A stretch of 46,544 nucleotides of DNA, from contig PFNE01000029.1 of NCBI GenBank assembly GCA_002791835.1, positions 1 to 46,544 on the forward strand. The letters run 5' to 3'. The stretch is from Alphaproteobacteria bacterium CG_4_10_14_0_8_um_filter_37_21. GTDB lineage: Bacteria; Pseudomonadota; Alphaproteobacteria; Paracaedibacterales; UBA11393. Positions 34,875-42,398 of this stretch are shown here, one piece after another (position 1 is the stretch's first letter; each line of letters starts with the position of its first letter). A program made the translations under genes and the position numbers. Below the pieces are notes generated by a model, which worked only from the letters and a program-made list of their open reading frames with translations, made no database searches and was not told where the DNA came from.

Positions 34875-34973
34875 TATACTAAAAATATGTGATATCTTCC
34901 AAGCGGGATACTCCCATAATTTTCAAGTTAATTTGGAAGTTATTTACATAAACACTTAAGAAAGAGATTTTTA
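34875..34973 (+). promoter_or_regulatory. Promoter and structured leader of the cold-shock gene
   Basis: TATACT at 34875-34880 is a good -10 with a weak -35 (TTATCC, 34852-34857, 17-bp spacer). The predicted leader of about 87 nt contains an inverted repeat CTTCCAA (34896-34902) / TTGGAAG (34933-34939). Within it lies a second small hairpin, GGGA-TAC-TCCC. Long structured leaders are known for cspA-type mRNAs, where they respond to temperature. Confidence 0.5.
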
Positions 34974-35180
34974 ATGACTCAAGGCACCGTAAAATGGTTT
35001 AATTCAACAAAAGGCTACGGCTTTATAACTCCTGAAAATGGTAGTGCAGATGTATTTGTTCACATCAGTGCAGTTGAAAAAGCAGGTCTAATGAACTTGC
35101 AAGATGGCCAAAAATTATCTTACGAACTTGCATCAAACAAGGGCAAAGAATCAGCAGTAAATTTACAAATAGCTGACTAA
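34974..35180 (+). CDS. Cold-shock-domain protein (CspA family)
   Basis: RNA chaperone of one cold-shock domain, 68 aa. Both nucleic-acid-binding motifs are present: KGYGFITPE (RNP1) and VFVHISAVE (RNP2), after the usual TQGTVKWFNSTKGYGF start. It binds single-stranded RNA or DNA and melts secondary structure. The gene has its own structured leader and ends at a strong terminator. It is followed by an RNA helicase, a common functional pairing in cold adaptation. Family members number several per genome, so no specific symbol is given. Confidence 0.95.
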   Translation: MTQGTVKWFNSTKGYGFITPENGSADVFVHISAVEKAGLMNLQDGQKLSYELASNKGKESAVNLQIAD

Positions 35181-35217
35181 TTTAATAAGCAAGTACGAAT
35201 AGTATTTGCATTTTCGG

Positions 35218-35251
35218 ACTTCCCATCTTATATAAAAGATGGGAAGTTTTT
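35218..35251 (+). terminator. Rho-independent terminator of the cold-shock gene
   Basis: ACTTCCCATCTT and AAGATGGGAAGT form a perfect 12-bp stem (35218-35247) with a short AT loop, followed by TTTTT within 35247-35251. It separates csp from the helicase gene, which would then need its own promoter or read-through. Confidence 0.93.
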
Positions 35252-35275
35252 ATTTGCTCTTCGAAAGGATTCATG

Positions 35276-36523
35276 ATGCAAAATTTTAATGACGCTGATT
35301 TGCCGCAAGCACTAGTGGAAAGACTATCAGCAATTGGCTTTACGACACCAACGCCAATACAACAAAAAGCCATTCCAGAGGCTTTAAAGGGTGCTGATAT
35401 TTTAGGTTCTGCGCAAACTGGTACTGGGAAAACAGGTGCATTTGGCATCCCCCTAACGTCATTTCTTATGCAAAATGATTCTAGTAACGCCTTAATTTTA
35501 CTACCAACACGTGAACTGGCTATGCAAGTTGAAAAAGCAATTCAAATGTTCATGGGTCGTAATAAATTATCAACAGCACTTTTAATTGGTGGTGATAGCA
35601 TGCCGAAGCAGTTAACACAGCTTCGTAAGTCTCCACGCCTTATTATCGGCACACCTGGTCGTATTAATGACCACCTAGAACGCAAAACTTTAACATTCAA
35701 AAACACACATTTTCTTGTGTTAGATGAAATGGATCGTATGCTAGATATGGGCTTTGATGTTCAGTTGGAAGCAATTGCTAAATTCCTACCTGAAAAACGT
35801 CAAACACTCATGTTTACAGCAACCATGCCTAAAAAAATGGAAAAGCTCGCCGCACGTTACTTAAACAATCCTATACGTATTTCTGTTGGTGGAAATCAAA
35901 CACCAGCGCTAAATATTAAACAGGAAAGTGTTCGTCTGCGCGATGATGAAAAATATGCGCGCTTTGTTAAAGAAATTGAAGAACGTACAGGGTCCATCAT
36001 TACTTTCGTAAAGACAAAACATGGTGCAGATCGCATGGCTGTTAAACTAAGAACAGCTGGTCACACAGTTGAAGCGCTTCACGGAGACCTTAGACAGTCA
36101 AAGCGTACACGTGTTATTGATCAATTTAGACGTGAAAAATGCCGTATCTTAATTGCAACAGACGTTGCTGCACGTGGATTAGACATTCCGCACATTGAAC
36201 ATGTTATTAACTATGACCTTCCCCAATGTCCTGAAGATTATATCCACCGCATTGGTAGAACTGCCCGCGCGGGTGCAACAGGTTGTGCGTTAAGCTTTTT
36301 AAGCCCAGCAGATTCTGGTAAATGGCACGCAATTCAAAAATTAATAGACCCAGAATATAAAGGTGGTCCGTCATCAAATAAAGGTGATAGTAAGCGCTCA
36401 TCTGGTCGCCCAGGCAAAAGGCCAACAAATAAAAGTGGGAACTTTAAAGGCAAAAGCCCTACTGCTAAAACAGCTAACACGAAATCAAGAAAGCCATTCG
36501 CAAAAAAAATAGCGTCTAGATAG
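35276..36523 (+). CDS. DEAD-box-family ATP-dependent RNA helicase (DEMD variant)
   Basis: RNA helicase of the RhlE type that unwinds structured RNA and helps ribosome assembly or RNA decay. The core motifs are in order: Q motif PTPIQ, motif I SAQTGTGKTG, Ia PTRELA, Ib TPGR, II DEMD (about 150-153), III TAT, IV-VI with ATDVAARGLDI and HRIGRTARAG. A basic tail (about 360-415, Lys/Ser/Arg/Gly-rich) is typical of RNA binding. Motif II reads DEMD where DEAD is usual. I chose ATG 35276 for AGGA spacing; ATG 35273 is directly upstream. The gene follows csp and ends at a terminator. Confidence 0.94.
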   Translation: MQNFNDADLPQALVERLSAIGFTTPTPIQQKAIPEALKGADILGSAQTGTGKTGAFGIPLTSFLMQNDSSNALILLPTRELAMQVEKAIQMFMGRNKLSTALLIGGDSMPKQLTQLRKSPRLIIGTPGRINDHLERKTLTFKNTHFLVLDEMDRMLDMGFDVQLEAIAKFLPEKRQTLMFTATMPKKMEKLAARYLNNPIRISVGGNQTPALNIKQESVRLRDDEKYARFVKEIEERTGSIITFVKTKHGADRMAVKLRTAGHTVEALHGDLRQSKRTRVIDQFRREKCRILIATDVAARGLDIPHIEHVINYDLPQCPEDYIHRIGRTARAGATGCALSFLSPADSGKWHAIQKLIDPEYKGGPSSNKGDSKRSSGRPGKRPTNKSGNFKGKSPTAKTANTKSRKPFAKKIASR

Positions 36524-36540
36524 TTTGATTCACGAACAAC

Positions 36541-36574
36541 AAAAAAGATGGCACCTCTGGTGTCATCTTTTTTT
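36541..36574. terminator. Bidirectional terminator between the helicase and the FliJ-like gene
   Basis: AAAAAAGATGGCACC and GGTGTCATCTTTTTT pair around a TCT loop with one G-T pair. The run of T on the plus strand (36568-36574) and the run of A on its left arm make it work in both directions. It overlaps the last bases of the convergent gene. Confidence 0.88.
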
Positions 36575-37019
36575 ATTTGTGCATATTTTTTTGAATATGT
36601 CGTATTTGTATCAAATCATCTAGCAAAATTTGGTCATTTTTTTCTAATTTTTCCTGTTGTTCTTTTTTTGTTTTGTTATGCATAGATTCGTATGCTTTCT
36701 GGTTACGCACAAAATCCATAAGCATATCATGTACTTGTCCCCATTTTTCTTCTAAAATATTTTTTTCTTTCATTATTTTCTTTTTTTTAGCATTCATATT
36801 CCCTATGAAAAGTGCTAAATCATTATGAAGAAATTCACCTGATGCAATAAAGTTATATTCTTTTTTAATCTGATCATCTATATCAAGTACCTGGGCGTTT
36901 AACGCATTAAGTTTTCCGGTAATTTCTGCAATTTCTTGCTGCACCCCTTGCACTTTAGAATCTTCAACTTTAATTAAAGTATCTAGTGATTTTAAAAATC
37001 GTATTTTATCTTGTGCCAT
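36573..37019 (-). CDS. FliJ-like coiled-coil protein candidate
   Basis: A 148-aa protein that is almost entirely charged heptad-like helix (Lys, Glu and Gln-rich) with no signal or membrane segment. The start KIRFLKSLDTLIKVEDSKVQGVQQEIAEI resembles FliJ, the flagellar export protein that links the ATPase FliI to the export gate and has two long helices. FliJ is about 147 aa, so size fits. No flagellar gene is adjacent, and coiled coils are easily over-interpreted. Other coiled-coil proteins are possible. No strong ribosome-binding site is seen. Confidence 0.45.
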   Translation of the reverse strand: MAQDKIRFLKSLDTLIKVEDSKVQGVQQEIAEITGKLNALNAQVLDIDDQIKKEYNFIASGEFLHNDLALFIGNMNAKKKKIMKEKNILEEKWGQVHDMLMDFVRNQKAYESMHNKTKKEQQEKLEKNDQILLDDLIQIRHIQKNMHK

Positions 37020-37156
37020 GAGGTCACTTTAAAACAGACTCTAATAACAGTATAATAATATCAGGCGCGTTTACACAACAATGGTATTTAGGAACGCTAT
37101 AGGGCATATAAAAAATTTGTGATAATCTTGAAATAAATACTATTTATTGAAGCTTT

Positions 37157-37684
37157 ATGAAAAACACAACAGAAAAAAAAGATATCATAAAATTGGTTGG
37201 GCTTTCAGCGCGGACCAATAACATTAAGGAAATAAATCCTTTAACAGGGAAAATTGGTCCTTTGGTGCAACGTTTTTTTTTAAATGCACTTGGCAATAAA
37301 ATTGCAAATCTTAAAAACCCTGGCACAACCTATTCTGTTTATACAGAATATGAAAGCGATCATACTGGCGAATATACATATTTTATTGGCGCAGAAGTAA
37401 CAAAATTTTCTGACAATCTTCAAATTCAAGATGCATCAGAAAAAATAGATTTTAAAACGATTGAGATCCCCAAACAAACCTATACAAAGTTTACAACAAA
37501 CCCTGGCCCCCTACCGCAAAGTGTCATTGCTGCTTGGCAAAAAATTTGGTTTATGAATGATCATCAAATTGGCGGTAAAAGAAACTATATAGCTGACTAT
37601 GAAATTTTTGATGAGCGTGCAAAAAATCCCATGAACGCAGTGCTTGATATTTATATCGGAATTGAAGATAAAGTAAAAAATTAG
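37157..37684 (+). CDS. GyrI-like effector-binding domain protein
   Basis: Stand-alone small-molecule-binding domain of the GyrI/SbmC or AraC effector-binding type, 175 aa with no DNA-binding part. The strand pattern and the landmarks DIIKLVGLSARTNN at the start, YSVYTEYESDHTGEYTYFIGAEV in the middle and DYEIFDERAKNPMNAVLDIYIGI at the end fit the family. Such proteins can bind drugs or act as regulators or gyrase inhibitors. It is convergent with an MFS transporter of the drug-efflux type (gap 6 bp), a plausible but unproven functional link. Confidence 0.83.
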   Translation: MKNTTEKKDIIKLVGLSARTNNIKEINPLTGKIGPLVQRFFLNALGNKIANLKNPGTTYSVYTEYESDHTGEYTYFIGAEVTKFSDNLQIQDASEKIDFKTIEIPKQTYTKFTTNPGPLPQSVIAAWQKIWFMNDHQIGGKRNYIADYEIFDERAKNPMNAVLDIYIGIEDKVKN

Positions 37685-37690
37685 CCGATT

Positions 37691-38875
37691 TTATTTTGCC
37701 TTCTGCAAAAACGGATAAATAACAAGCAACACAGTAATAAGGGCAATACTGGTTATCATCATAGCCATATACATAGGGTCTGGCGTTGCATTGTAGAAAA
37801 AACTTGCACCTAAAACAATAGCGCCACCAATGCCGTTACGCATTGTGGATGTGACAGCCACTGCAAGACCACGATCTTGCTTTTGAGAATCGATTGCTTT
37901 TGTCATACACGATGAAATAGAAAAGGACATGTAGAACATAAAAGCACCCATAATAATAAGAAACGGGACAAATGTTTCATTTGGCATGATAATCAAATAC
38001 ACTAATCCACATACAAAGACGATAACGGAATAACCAGCGACCTTTATTGTATAGTTTATACTATGTTTTTCTAATATATATTGGTAATAAAATGCACCAA
38101 AAAAATTTAGTAAAATTGGCAAACACTGAACAACTGAATATGTTGTGGGGTTCAGACCATAGAAAATTTGAAATATAAACGATGAATTTGATGTAAACAA
38201 CATAGATACAGCAATTGGCAAAGCATGACCAATACATAGCGTCATGAATAGTTTATTTGTTAGCAACCTCTTCAGACTGGGCAAAGCACTACCCGCTTTA
38301 GCATTAGATGTTTTAGGCTGCCTACTTTTTTCAAACCAAAAATAGTATCCAGCATAAAACAAAATAGATACCAATAATATAAAAATAAAACACATGCGCC
38401 AGTGTAAGTACACAAGAATTTGCGCCCCTAAAATAGGAGACAGCGCAAATACAATAGGAAACATTGCACCATATAAAGCTATATAGCGTGCATGTTCTTT
38501 TTCTTCTTTAAAAACGTCATACAATAAGACGATCGAAATATTACTAAGCCCACTACCCCCAATAGATTGAACAACACGACCGAAAAGAAATGTCCATTTA
38601 TTAAACGAACTAGCGCAAATCAACACACCAAAAGCAAACATGAAAAGACTTAATAACATCAGGTTTTTATGGCATTTAAGATCAGCCTGACGCCCCCAAA
38701 AAAAACTAACAATAGCAGAGACTAAGGGCGACACCATAATTGTTAATTGCATAAACTCTGGCGATGTATTGAAATAATCAACTAACATAGGAAGGGCAGC
38801 AAGGTATATATCTATACCACCAATCATTAGGCCCACTGTTCCAATTAATAAAAGTCCTTGCTTATTCATAACCAT
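37691..38875 (-). CDS. MFS transporter of the Bcr/CflA type
   Basis: Twelve-helix major facilitator protein of 394 aa. The start GGIDIYLAALPMLVDYFNTSPEFMQLTIMV resembles Bcr/CflA drug exporters (Dmy/iYLPalp...). Motif A appears in WGRQADLKCHKNL after the second helix, and RVVQSIGGSGLSNISIVLLYDVF after the third. It is probably a proton-driven efflux pump with unknown substrate. The start (MVMNK) has two close ATG codons. It is 6 bp downstream of hemB, suggesting co-transcription. Confidence 0.87.
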   Translation of the reverse strand: MVMNKQGLLLIGTVGLMIGGIDIYLAALPMLVDYFNTSPEFMQLTIMVSPLVSAIVSFFWGRQADLKCHKNLMLLSLFMFAFGVLICASSFNKWTFLFGRVVQSIGGSGLSNISIVLLYDVFKEEKEHARYIALYGAMFPIVFALSPILGAQILVYLHWRMCFIFILLVSILFYAGYYFWFEKSRQPKTSNAKAGSALPSLKRLLTNKLFMTLCIGHALPIAVSMLFTSNSSFIFQIFYGLNPTTYSVVQCLPILLNFFGAFYYQYILEKHSINYTIKVAGYSVIVFVCGLVYLIIMPNETFVPFLIIMGAFMFYMSFSISSCMTKAIDSQKQDRGLAVAVTSTMRNGIGGAIVLGASFFYNATPDPMYMAMMITSIALITVLLVIYPFLQKAK

Positions 38876-38881
38876 TATTGA

Positions 38882-39904
38882 CTATATCCCCCCATTCTTA
38901 AGGCGTTCTGCAACGTCAATTGCACCATATGTTAACATGGCTCTTGCCCCTGCCCGCTTCATGCTTAATAAAGACTCAATAAGCATGTTTTCCCCCTGTT
39001 CATAATCGGGATAAGACTTAAACAAAGCGTATTCGCCAGTAACTTGAAAACCAAATACTGGCACAGCCGGATACTCTTGTGTGTACCGTTGAATAATATC
39101 TAAGTAAGGAAGCGCAGGCTTTACCATTAAGATATCGGCACCCTCAATAATATCTTGCGCCCCTTCCCTTAAAGCTTCTTCAGAATTTGATGTGCTTAAT
39201 TGATAGGTTTTTTTATCCGTCAATTCTTTTGGATTATTAGATTTTAAACGCGTCCCTGTACCAACAGCTTCACGATAGGGACCGTAAAAATTTGAATCAT
39301 ACTTTGCGGCATAACTTAATATTAAACGATCATGAAAACTATGCGTGTCTAAAATACGGCGGATAGCACCAATACGACCATCCATCATATCTGAAGGTGC
39401 AATAACGGTAGCTCCAGCCTCCGCTACATTTAATGATTGTCTGCATAGAAGCGCTACAGTTTCATCATTATCAATTGAACCGTTTAAAACCAAGCCATCA
39501 TGGGCATGCGTTGTATATAAATCTAAAGCGATATCTGCAATAATGCCCATATGTGGCACATGGTACTTTACTTGGCGTATAGCACGGCATAATAAATTTT
39601 CTGGATTTAAGGCCTCTTGTGCATCATCGCTGCGTAAATTTTCAGGCGTATAAGGAAATAAAGCAACAGCTTGAATGCCAAGCTTTGCTGCATGTTCTAA
39701 TACAGCAGGAAGTTCATTAATTGTATAGCGAAAGACGCCTGGAAAATTTCTAATTTCGTGAGGTGTATCAGGATCACGAACAAAAATTGGTAAAATTAAA
39801 TCATCAACCGTTAAAGATGATTCTGCTGTAAGTCTTCTAATCCAAGGCGCTGATCGTGTTCTTCTTAATCGCGTTGCTGGAAAATTCCCCAAAAAATAGG
39901 ACAT
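38882..39904 (-). CDS. hemB: Porphobilinogen synthase (delta-aminolevulinate dehydratase)
   Basis: Condenses two 5-aminolevulinate molecules to porphobilinogen in haem synthesis. The start FPATRLRRTRSAPWIRRLTAE, the ALFPYTPENL region, and the active-site lysines in SYAAKYDSNFYGPYREA and ADILMVKPALPYLDII are clear. Length 340 aa is typical. The region corresponding to the zinc-binding cysteines lacks the Cys triad of zinc-type enzymes (DIALDLYTTHAHDG), so it is the Mg/Asp-rich type as in other alphaproteobacteria. It is 6 bp before an MFS gene. Confidence 0.96.
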   Translation of the reverse strand: MSYFLGNFPATRLRRTRSAPWIRRLTAESSLTVDDLILPIFVRDPDTPHEIRNFPGVFRYTINELPAVLEHAAKLGIQAVALFPYTPENLRSDDAQEALNPENLLCRAIRQVKYHVPHMGIIADIALDLYTTHAHDGLVLNGSIDNDETVALLCRQSLNVAEAGATVIAPSDMMDGRIGAIRRILDTHSFHDRLILSYAAKYDSNFYGPYREAVGTGTRLKSNNPKELTDKKTYQLSTSNSEEALREGAQDIIEGADILMVKPALPYLDIIQRYTQEYPAVPVFGFQVTGEYALFKSYPDYEQGENMLIESLLSMKRAGARAMLTYGAIDVAERLKNGGI

Positions 39905-39988
39905 TTTTGTTTCTAAAATATAAAGAGTATTCTGTTATGACTATGCAATATTTATATCACATAAACAAGGATTTATCACACGTTATCC

Positions 39989-40771
39989 TTAGATATCTTG
40001 ATGATCATGCTCACACGAAAGGTCATGACAGTGGTCATGACTGTGATGGTATGGCACAATATCAAATGGGTGCTGGGCGTGACCAAACATTTTTTTATAC
40101 TCTTGATGGTTTTTCACATCATGGGGCAGACCTGCACAACATATATGTCCGTTCAAACACAAAACCTGGTCTGTAGCCGATAATACATAATGCAAATCGT
40201 GTGATATTAAGAAAATTGAACACTTTAAGGTTTTTTTTAAAGACAGCATCAGTTTAAAAAAGTCTTGTTGTCCTGTAAAATCAACGCCTTGTGTCGGTTC
40301 GTCCAACACTAATAAATCTGGCTTATTGATAAGGGCCCTTGCAAACAAAACGCGCTGCCACTCGCCACCTGATAAATCATGAACAGAAGATTTTAAAAGT
40401 TGATCCACCTTTAAGAGCGTTAAAAATTCTTTTTCCACCATCCCATATAAAGCTAAAAACGATTCAACATCTAGGGGTAAATAGGGATTGATATTAATTT
40501 TTTGGGGCATATAACCAATTTTAATGCCATTTCTTTGTGTAACGCTACCACTAGATGGCTTTAAAAGCCCAAGCATAACCTTAATAAGGGTTGATTTACC
40601 TGCACCATTTGGACCAATAAGTGTTTGTATTTCATTTGATCGAACAGAAAAGGAAATATCTTTTAAAATTATTTTCTTTTGTTGCATGTGCCTTTGCCCA
40701 TGAACTGGAACATGAAAATTAACGTTATTAAACGTAACCAGGCAAGCATCTGTATTGGTATTGTTGGACAT
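39989..40771 (-). CDS. znuC: Zinc-type ABC transporter ATP-binding protein (ZnuC-like)
   Basis: ATPase of a metal importer: Walker A GPNGAGKSTLIKV, signature LSGGEWQRVLFARA, Walker B LLVLDEPTQGVD and the switch histidine in ISHDLHYVLS are all present in 260 aa. The ZnuC-like feature is the long His/Asp-rich tail (PYHHSHDHCHDLSCEHDHQD), a probable zinc sensor or buffer. The N-terminus (HVPVHGQRHMQQ) is also His-rich. No znuA, znuB or zur gene is adjacent, so the partners must be elsewhere. It lies upstream of hemB on the same strand, an enzyme of metal-dependent haem synthesis. Confidence 0.87.
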   Translation of the reverse strand: MSNNTNTDACLVTFNNVNFHVPVHGQRHMQQKKIILKDISFSVRSNEIQTLIGPNGAGKSTLIKVMLGLLKPSSGSVTQRNGIKIGYMPQKININPYLPLDVESFLALYGMVEKEFLTLLKVDQLLKSSVHDLSGGEWQRVLFARALINKPDLLVLDEPTQGVDFTGQQDFFKLMLSLKKTLKCSIFLISHDLHYVLSATDQVLCLNGHICCAGLPHDVKNHQEYKKMFGHAQHPFDIVPYHHSHDHCHDLSCEHDHQDI

Positions 40772-40832
40772 ATGTTTGTATCAAAAGACATTTAATCACC
40801 AGTATAGATGATAATGCATCACAACGCTTCTA

Positions 40833-41069
40833 TTAATTAAAGGCAAAGATATGATGATTTTTCAGCCAGTCTAAAGCGTAACTCTCATAGACTTTGCAAA
40901 ACATGATAAAGAAAGCCATCATATTTGCCAGGATAAAAACAGTATAGATGAATCTAGAAAATATTTTCCTGCACTTTTTGCATTGGTACTTGCCTCGACT
41001 GGAAATACTATAAATATTTTCTGACTTGCATCTTGGGCATTTTATTCTATAAAGTTCTAATGCGAACAT
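40833..41069 (-). CDS. Small zinc-ribbon, single-span membrane protein
   Basis: A 78-aa protein with two CxxC pairs at residues 11-14 (CPRC) and 30-33 (CKKC), giving a zinc ribbon (KYQCKKCRKIF) that resembles the DNA-binding ribbon of IS1595-type transposases and InsA. It is followed directly by a hydrophobic helix (about 41-58, YTVFILANMMAFFIMF). A transposase would not carry such a helix, so this is more likely a small membrane-tethered zinc protein. GGGAAAGG lies about ten bases before ATG 41069. It lies between znuC and sdhB on the same strand. I do not recognise a family. Confidence 0.5.
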   Translation of the reverse strand: MFALELYRIKCPRCKSENIYSISSRGKYQCKKCRKIFSRFIYTVFILANMMAFFIMFCKVYESYALDWLKNHHIFAFN

Positions 41070-41171
41070 ATTTTAAATACCTTTCCCTGCCTTACGCACT
41101 ATTGTGCGAATATGGCAATACAATAAAGATCTTACAGAAAAATATAATCATTAAAGTTTATCTATGCAAGT

Positions 41172-41200
41172 AAAACAACAAAAAATTGCAACATTTGTTG
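41172..41200 (-). terminator. Weak terminator candidate downstream of sdhB
   Basis: On the minus strand CAACAAA and TTTGTTG form a 7-bp stem followed by TTTTAC, about 41 bp after the sdhB stop. The stem is AT-rich and weak. Another small hairpin (CGCAC-TATT-GTGCG, about 41095) lies further on. Confidence 0.35.
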
Positions 41201-41240
41201 AATTGTCTTTATTCTAAATCACAACTATGAAATTGGGGAT

Positions 41241-42026
41241 TTATAGTACAGCTAAATCTTGCTTGATGTTTATAATAGCTTTTGCAGGGTTCAATCCCTT
41301 AGGGCAAGTATTGGTACAGTTCATAATGGTATGGCAGCGATATACTTTAAAGGAATCATCTAAATCTTCCAAACGTTGATCTTTAACGTCTTTATCTCTT
41401 GAATCATAAATCCAACGTGATGCCTGCAATAAAACAGCTGGACCTAGATATTTATCACCATTCCACCAATAGCTTGGGCAGCTTGTCGTACAACAAAAAC
41501 ATAAAACACACTCCCACGATCCATCTAACTTTTCACGTTCTGCAATTGACTGTAAGCGCTCTTTCTTTGGATCTGCTATAGGTGTTATATTCCACGGCTG
41601 TATAGATGCGTATTGCTTATAAGCATGTGATAAATCTGCAACAAGGTCCTTTGTGACCGGCATATGGGGAAGCGGGGTAATACACACATCACCCTTAACA
41701 TCGTGAATAGATTTAATACATGCAAGCGTATTCGTACCATCAATATTCATAGCACAGCTGCCGCATACACCTTCACGACAAGAACGGCGAAACGTTAAGG
41801 TTGGGTCAATGTCATCCTTAATTTGAAGAAGGGCATCCAAAACCATGGACCCACATTTATTAAGATCTAAAGTATACGTGTCATACCTGGGATTTTTTCC
41901 CATATCCGGGTCATAACGGTAAATTTTAAATTTTTTCAGGCTGGCCAAATTCGGGTTATTGACGGTTACAGTATACGCTGCTCCCTGTTCAATTTTAGAA
42001 TTCTTAGGAAGCGAAAATTGCACCAT
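41241..42026 (-). CDS. sdhB: Succinate dehydrogenase iron-sulfur subunit
   Basis: Electron-transfer subunit of complex II with three Fe-S clusters. The 2Fe-2S ligands are in [22 protein letters not shown]; the 4Fe-4S and 3Fe-4S ligands are in [16 protein letters not shown] and [17 protein letters not shown]. Length 261 aa is usual. It is encoded about 8 kb from sdhCDA, with about seven unrelated genes between, on the same strand and pointing the same way. Normally it follows sdhA. ATG 42026 starts [14 protein letters not shown]. It probably has its own promoter in the 42027-42161 gap. Confidence 0.97.
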   Translation of the reverse strand: MVQFSLPKNSKIEQGAAYTVTVNNPNLASLKKFKIYRYDPDMGKNPRYDTYTLDLNKCGSMVLDALLQIKDDIDPTLTFRRSCREGVCGSCAMNIDGTNTLACIKSIHDVKGDVCITPLPHMPVTKDLVADLSHAYKQYASIQPWNITPIADPKKERLQSIAEREKLDGSWECVLCFCCTTSCPSYWWNGDKYLGPAVLLQASRWIYDSRDKDVKDQRLEDLDDSFKVYRCHTIMNCTNTCPKGLNPAKAIINIKQDLAVL

Positions 42027-42161
42027 TAATGTAACACCATAATATCAGATATATATAGTTTATCATTTTTCAATAGTGTTTCAAAACCTCTTGAAAAACT
42101 GACTTTTTTTTACATCATGCATTGGCATTTATTTTAAAAATTTGTTATATTTAAACAGTGT

Positions 42162-42235
42162 TGGAGGATAGTTTAACGGTAGAACTCCCGGTTCTGGTCC
42201 GGGCAATCCTGGTTCGAATCCAGGTCTTCCAGCCA
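42162..42235 (+). tRNA. tRNA-Gln (anticodon CUG)
   Basis: A 74-nt cloverleaf with encoded CCA. Acceptor TGGAGGA pairs with TCTTCCA, and U1:A72 with G73 is characteristic of bacterial tRNA-Gln. The anticodon stem CCCGG/CCGGG encloses TTCTGGT (CTG), and the T loop is GGTTCGAATCC. It is on the plus strand between sdhB and the SLC1-type symporter. Confidence 0.97.
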
Positions 42236-42357
42236 CTTTTTCATAAATGTTTATTTATCCCGATCATGATATTTTTTTTGCCAGTATTTCAGTGCTTTAA
42301 AAAAAATCAATTTAAACGCTTAAAAAACAACTGATCGGAAGCGTCAATAATACTATA

Positions 42358-42398
42358 AAAATAGGCTGGTAAGCTACTCTTTCCAGCCTATTTTTTTT
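42358..42398. terminator. Bidirectional terminator for tRNA-Gln and the symporter gene
   Basis: AAAATAGGCTGG (42358-42369) and CCAGCCTATTTT (42383-42394) form a perfect 12-bp stem with a 13-base loop. On the plus strand a long T run follows (42391-42398), and on the minus strand the left arm gives a T run too. The hairpin includes the last codons of the symporter gene. Confidence 0.88.

Noticed and set aside
39856-40176. 106-aa frame on the plus strand overlapping hemB and znuC
   Set aside because: Lies opposite two recognisable genes; His-rich segments in it are complements of the ZnuC tail.
40833-41069. Zinc-ribbon gene considered as an insertion-sequence remnant (IS1595/InsA type)
   Set aside because: A transmembrane helix follows the ribbon, and no inverted terminal repeats, direct repeats or catalytic domain were seen nearby.
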